Of a stretch of DNA of 64,000 nucleotides, positions 61,017 to 64,000 are shown in pieces. The notes below the pieces were generated by a model. That model was not told where the DNA came from and ran no database searches. It was given only the letters and a program-made list of their open reading frames with translations. Source of the stretch: Vibrio pomeroyi (lineage in GTDB: Bacteria > Pseudomonadota > Gammaproteobacteria > Enterobacterales > Vibrionaceae). A program made the position numbers and the translations under genes. The stretch is taken from positions 248,001-312,000 of the forward strand of contig CP090855.1 of assembly GCA_041879425.1 (NCBI GenBank), in the 5' to 3' direction. The number at the start of each line of letters is the position of its first letter. Positions within the stretch are counted from its first letter, which is position 1.

Positions 61017-61101
61017 ATAATGAATTATGAAAGAAAATGAAAATATGATGTAAATCAATTACGAAATCGAACTACCCAAAAGGGGTAGAACAAAAGAGGT
61101 A
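61017..61101 (-). promoter_or_regulatory. nirB promoter: FNR site and NarP-like heptamers
   Basis: ATGATGTAAATCAA (61045-61058) has one mismatch from TTGATNNNNATCAA. A CATTAT -10 (minus strand, 61022-61017) puts it at -41.5. Two heptamers fit the NarL/NarP consensus AKRRGTA exactly, AGGGGTA (61081-61087) and AGAGGTA (61095-61101), and the inverted TACCCAA (61073-61079) lies one base from the first. Confidence 0.7.
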
Positions 61102-61236
61102 GAAGTGGCTAGTTTTACGCCATAGCAAACGAATAACCATAGACTTGATAAGGTTTAGAAGCGTTTTATAGGCAATTTCACACACAAGCATGCTTGTTGT
61201 AATATTTCATAATAGACTAGCAACAACGCAAGTAAA

Positions 61237-61251
61237 TGACAATCATTTTCA
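61237..61251 (+). promoter_or_regulatory. Strong Fur-like box with no known gene behind it
   Basis: TGACAATCATTTTCA matches TGATAATNATTATCA at 12 of 14 fixed bases. It is 29 bases before an unrecognised plus-strand frame (61280) and 259 before nirB. Confidence 0.6.
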
Positions 61252-61279
61252 TTTGCAGTCATAAGAAGTGTAATAACTC

Positions 61280-61498
61280 ATGAAAGCGTTACAAGTTCAT
61301 GAGCAACTGTGTATAAATGTGAAGAACTGGATGACCAAAACACAGCCGTCCCGCTCCCCTCCCCATCGATTCCATTTACAAATCGCACACTCGATTAACT
61401 TGGGCTGTCTTGATGAACTACTAGCAGTTTTCTTTAAACGACTTTCTCAAAAATACGTTTGGGGCAACTTATACAACCAATGCAATAAAGCGCCTTGA
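61280..61498 (+). CDS. Doubtful 72-aa frame downstream of Fur-like box
   Basis: A 72-codon frame, MKALQVHEQLCINVKNW..., no signal peptide, no homology I recognise and an indifferent ribosome site (AAGAAG 16 bases upstream). Codon pattern is unconvincing. I list it because a strong Fur-like box lies just before it; the transcript may instead be a small regulatory RNA. Confidence 0.25.
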   Translation: MKALQVHEQLCINVKNWMTKTQPSRSPPHRFHLQIAHSINLGCLDELLAVFFKRLSQKYVWGNLYNQCNKAP

Positions 61499-61617
61499 TA
61501 GCGTAGAACTCCGTAAAGCAGAGCAATCAGATTGAGTCATCTAACCAGAAGTGCGATTCAATGAATGGACAGCGTTAGAAATTAGGAAAGCGCGAAGAAA
61601 TGGAATTTCAGATAGCA

Positions 61618-61645
61618 AAAAGGCCAGCATTTCTGCTGGCCTTTC
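61618..61645 (-). terminator. Terminator of tRNA operon
   Basis: AAAGGCCAGCA pairs with TGCTGGCCTTT, followed by T on the minus strand. Confidence 0.88.
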
Positions 61646-61657
61646 AACGTTGAATCG

Positions 61658-61731
61658 TGGAGGCGCTTCCCGGAGTCGAACCGAGGTCCACGGATTTGCA
61701 ATCCGCTGCATAGCCACTCTGCCAAGGCGCC
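61658..61731 (-). tRNA. tRNA-Cys(GCA), copy 1
   Basis: A 74-nt cloverleaf with encoded CCA and anticodon GCA. The acceptor arm has a C6-A67 mismatch because base 61667 is t where copy 2 has c; all else matches copy 2. Confidence 0.95.
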
Positions 61732-61797
61732 TTTGTAGTGATTTAAGAGAACAACTCTTTGTTCATCACTCTACTTAAAAAGTAGAAGCAAGATAGA

Positions 61798-61884
61798 TGG
61801 TGCCCCGGGCCGGACTTGAACCGGCACAGCGCGAACGCCGAGGGATTTTAAATCCCTTGTGTCTACCAATTCCACCACCAGGGC
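61798..61884 (-). tRNA. tRNA-Leu(TAA), copy 1
   Basis: An 87-nt class II tRNA with a long variable arm, anticodon TAA, encoded CCA. It is identical to copy 2 through the gene. Confidence 0.96.
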
Positions 61885-61964
61885 ACGCAATTCTTTATTG
61901 CGATGCCGATTACTGAAAAGTAAAACACCATCTTAATGTCGAAATGAATCAACATTACAAAATT

Positions 61965-62040
61965 TGGAGCGATACATCGGGTTCGAACCGATGACCTCAA
62001 CCTTGGCAAGGTTGCGCTCTACCAACTGAGCTAGTATCGC
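61965..62040 (-). tRNA. tRNA-Gly(GCC)
   Basis: A 76-nt tRNA, anticodon GCC, with U73 and G1-C72, C2-G71, the glycine identity features. Encoded CCA. It lies between the two Leu-Cys units. Confidence 0.96.
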
Positions 62041-62077
62041 ATTTTCATTCATCAGCTTCCTAAAATGAAAGAGAGAA

Positions 62078-62151
62078 TGGAGGCGCCTCCCGGAGTCGAA
62101 CCGAGGTCCACGGATTTGCAATCCGCTGCATAGCCACTCTGCCAAGGCGCC
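62078..62151 (-). tRNA. tRNA-Cys(GCA), copy 2
   Basis: A 74-nt cloverleaf with GCA anticodon, fully paired acceptor arm and encoded CCA. Confidence 0.96.
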
Positions 62152-62217
62152 TTTATAGTGATTTAAGAGAACAACTCTTTGTTCATCACTCTACTCAAAA
62201 AGTAGAAGCAAGATAGA

Positions 62218-62304
62218 TGGTGCCCCGGGCCGGACTTGAACCGGCACAGCGCGAACGCCGAGGGATTTTAAATCCCTTGTGTCTACCAATTCCACCACCA
62301 GGGC
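62218..62304 (-). tRNA. tRNA-Leu(TAA), copy 2
   Basis: An 87-nt class II tRNA with TAA anticodon and encoded CCA. First tRNA of the operon. Confidence 0.96.
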
Positions 62305-62652
62305 AACGCAATCTTGCGATGCTGATTACTGAAAAGTAAAACACCATCCCTCAGCGACCTAAGCCGTGAGAACGAGGTGTACTTTAACGGATGGATAAAA
62401 TTCGTCAACCATAAATTTTATCTTTTAATTCAAGTGATTAATTATCACTCTCCAAAGAATAAATTTAGTGCAGCTTGTACGGTTCTTATACGTTGATCTC
62501 TAGTTTTATAACGCTATTTACTAACTAGGATTAACTTAGGTTACAGCAGCCTATTTGGATTTTTCTCTAACGAATCAAGTAAATGGTGTTTTCATGTGCT
62601 TTTCATATTCAACGACTAGAGTTCTAAGTAACTCTTATTAAGAAGCAAACAT
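62305..62652. other. Divergent gap, tRNA operon / lipase
   Basis: Apart from the tRNA promoter, it is A/T-rich with no repeat or open frame of note. No integrase is near the tRNA genes. Confidence 0.5.
62381..62408 (-). promoter_or_regulatory. Probable promoter of tRNA operon
   Basis: On the minus strand TTGACG (62408-62403) and TAAAGT (62386-62381) are 16 bases apart, about 80 bases before the first tRNA. Confidence 0.5.
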
Positions 62653-63441
62653 GTGAAGCCACTAAAACGATACCAATATGAGCGCTACGCCGTTCTATGT
62701 AACCTAGCCTACCCTAGAGTTTTTAAGCAAACTCGATATGGTTTCGACCCTAATGGACAGCGCATCATAAAGAACCAGTTTGGTAAAACCATGATTCGAG
62801 TGCTTTGGAGCAGCGACAAAGATGAAGTGGTTGTGGTTATTAAAGGATCACACAGCGTGTCAGACTGGCTGCTTAACTTCGCCCTATGGACAAGAAGCTG
62901 CAAAAGGATTGGACTCAATTACCGCGTACATGCTGGCTTCTATCATCTGATGTTTCAGGAAAGCCAACCAAACCGTAATGAAGATAAGCTTGGCTTAACG
63001 GTAATTGAACGCTTGGAAGCGACGCTCATCCCGCTTTTAGAACAAGGCAAAAGAATCTCTATTACTGGTCACTCATCCGGTGGTGCTATTGGTTGTGTGT
63101 TTGCTGACTACTTTGAGCAAAAGTATCCAGGCTGCATTAAGCGAATCGTCACCTTTGGGCAACCTGCGATTGGTGATTGGAGTTTTCGAAAGCACTATCG
63201 CTTGAGTAAGAAGACCTACCGCATCTGTTGTGATATCGACATCGTGACCTTCATGCCGCCCGTGCCTTTACTGTATTGGCATGTAGGAAAGGTACTTTGG
63301 CTCTACAACGGCAGAATCTATGAAAACACTCCAACGTTTATTCGCCTTGGACGTTCTATTTTTAGTTGGTTAATAAGACCTTTCTCTTACCACTTGATGA
63401 GCAAGTATATCCGCAACACAGATTTCTTTGATAAACATTGA
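62653..63441 (+). CDS. Class 3 lipase family protein
   Basis: A 262-aa alpha/beta hydrolase of the Lipase_3 family. The nucleophile elbow is GHSSGG (Ser141) after RISITG, with VTFGQPAIGD, the family pattern, and a probable acid in DIDIVTF. The catalytic His should lie near SYHLMSKY. No signal peptide is visible, so it acts in the cytoplasm or leaves by another path. Start is a GTG at 62653; the overlapping ATG at 62651 runs straight into TGA. AAGAAG is 8 bases upstream. Confidence 0.87.
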   Translation: MKPLKRYQYERYAVLCNLAYPRVFKQTRYGFDPNGQRIIKNQFGKTMIRVLWSSDKDEVVVVIKGSHSVSDWLLNFALWTRSCKRIGLNYRVHAGFYHLMFQESQPNRNEDKLGLTVIERLEATLIPLLEQGKRISITGHSSGGAIGCVFADYFEQKYPGCIKRIVTFGQPAIGDWSFRKHYRLSKKTYRICCDIDIVTFMPPVPLLYWHVGKVLWLYNGRIYENTPTFIRLGRSIFSWLIRPFSYHLMSKYIRNTDFFDKH

Positions 63442-63458
63442 ACGTATAATTTAATAAA

Positions 63459-63495
63459 GAAAGAGCGCAGACTTATTACGGCCTGTGCTCTTTTT
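63459..63495. terminator. Terminator between lipase and chemoreceptor genes
   Basis: AAAGAGCGCAG pairs with CTGTGCTCTTT (one G-T pair) and is followed by five T; flanks suit both directions. Confidence 0.82.
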
Positions 63496-63528
63496 AGTCT
63501 CTAACTTATGTTGGTGTCTGTTTATCTA

Positions 63529-64000
63529 TTAAAGCTTGAATCGTGACAACTCTTGCTTCAAATCGCTGGCTAAGTGACTGAGCTGATCCGCTTGTGAAAC
63601 AGCGTCTGTTGCGTCGAGTGCCATAACATCACTCACTTCACGTACAGACTCAGTATTAGCATTAATTTCCGCAGTAACCAGTGATTGCTCTTCAGCAGCA
63701 GAAGCGATCTGAGTCGCCATGTCGCTGATCATCTGAATCGCTTCACGGATTTGCGCCAAGCTCTCTTCCGCCATGTCCACATCGTGCACGCTTGTCTTCG
63801 CCATATCATGGCTTTGTGTCATGACTTTCACCGCACCATTGGTCGCTTGTTGCAATCGCTTGATTTTGTCTTCAATTTCTTCTGTTGAAGCATGAGTTCG
63901 CTGAGACAGCACTCGAACCTCATCAGCAACCACAGCAAAGCCACGACCTTGTTCGCCAGCCCTGGCGGCTTCAATCGCTGCATTAAGCGCTAACAAGTTA
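63529..64000 (-). CDS. Methyl-accepting chemotaxis protein, C-terminal part
   Basis: The frame enters from beyond the right edge, so only the last 156 codons are seen. It begins TNLLALNAAIEAARAG, the hairpin tip of the chemoreceptor signalling domain, and runs down the second coiled-coil arm (helical heptads, VVADEVRVLSQRTHAS) to SRFKL. This tip is almost the same as in the receptor at 8118-10004 but the arms differ. Sensor domain is outside the window. Confidence 0.94.
   Translation of the reverse strand, partial: NLLALNAAIEAARAGEQGRGFAVVADEVRVLSQRTHASTEEIEDKIKRLQQATNGAVKVMTQSHDMAKTSVHDVDMAEESLAQIREAIQMISDMATQIASAAEEQSLVTAEINANTESVREVSDVMALDATDAVSQADQLSHLASDLKQELSRFKL

Larger units (their letters stand above)
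60979..61657. other. Intergenic region, nirB to tRNA cluster
   Basis: Besides the nirB promoter, this 679-base stretch holds a strong Fur-like box (61237-61251), a 72-codon plus-strand frame of doubtful value (61280-61498) and the tRNA terminator (61618-61645). Between the box and the terminator I see no gene that I can name. Confidence 0.5.
61658..62304 (-). repeat. Duplicated Leu-Cys tRNA unit
   Basis: 61658-61884 and 62078-62304 repeat each other almost base for base, including the roughly 66-base spacer (61732-61797 versus 62152-62217, differing by about two bases). The tRNA-Gly gene lies between the two copies. Confidence 0.9.

Noticed and set aside
61250..61490. RyhB small RNA
   Set aside because: Fur-like box and size fit, but I do not see the conserved RyhB pairing core, so I do not name it.
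61551..61778. 75-codon plus-strand frame
   Set aside because: It is the antisense of the tRNA terminator and tRNA-Cys copy 1, so not a protein gene.
61933..62145. 70-codon minus-strand frame
   Set aside because: It runs through tRNA-Gly and tRNA-Cys copy 2 on the same strand and is produced by the tRNA sequence.
61658..62652. Integrated element at the tRNA cluster
   Set aside because: No integrase, attachment repeats beyond the tRNA duplication itself, or phage genes nearby.

Overview
The window is Vibrionaceae DNA, most likely from the second (smaller) chromosome of a Vibrio of the splendidus/parahaemolyticus type. This rests on gene content, not on a search. It carries a YbiT-type ABC-F protein, nrdDG, modABC with cobQ, a TonB2/TonB3-style TtpC-ExbB-ExbD-TonB set, DUF3069 and DUF2986 proteins and many chemoreceptor/GGDEF genes. 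From memory, several of these neighbours (nrdD/nrdG/aminotransferase, modABC, fabH2/trxC) lie on chromosome II of V. cholerae. I see no rRNA, CRISPR, IS element, integrase or plasmid gene.

Layout. 1-2107: a cut-off exported protein, a receiver-GGDEF regulator and DUF3069. 2419-6502: cobQ then modABC, all leftward. 6778-10004: a BOF-domain periplasmic protein, a small outer-membrane barrel and a dCache chemoreceptor. 10098-13876: ybiT, a retropepsin-like lipoprotein and an aromatic aminotransferase. 14102-15990: a wrecked AraC gene divergent from a MATE pump. 16104-18850: nrdD-nrdG with one FNR site and two NrdR boxes. 19151-24736: a secreted nuclease-like protein, a YeeE/YedE pair, a glycosyltransferase, GNAT, a FabH paralogue and trxC. 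24850-29513: acyl-CoA synthetase + GMC oxidoreductase with a divergent AraC-type regulator. 29782-35808: an MFS pump, two stand-alone winged-helix proteins, an intact AraC/MATE pair, ygbA, a RimJ-like acetyltransferase and DUF2986.

35924-50595 is the most distinctive stretch: about 15 genes, nearly all leftward, that look like one metal or metallophore uptake island. It has a TonB-dependent receptor, DUF3450-TtpC-ExbB-ExbD-TonB-TPR energiser, PepSY, DUF2271 and DUF4198 proteins, a small exported protein, a DUF6162-like protein, a ZnuABC-like ABC transporter and a second ZnuA-like protein with no histidine in its mature part. Fur-type boxes lie before three of its units, yet the binding protein has ZnuA-like histidines, so the metal is unresolved.

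51156-60978: a dicarboxylate/amino-acid symporter, a two-component system, an NYN protein, a DUF4174 protein and a nitrite-assimilation set (nirB-nirD, FNT channel, cobA) with an FNR site and NarP-like heptamers. 61237-61251 is a strong Fur-like box with no recognisable gene behind it. 61658-62304 holds five tRNAs in which a Leu-Cys unit is duplicated, one Cys copy having an acceptor-stem mismatch. A class-3 lipase and the end of a second chemoreceptor close the window.
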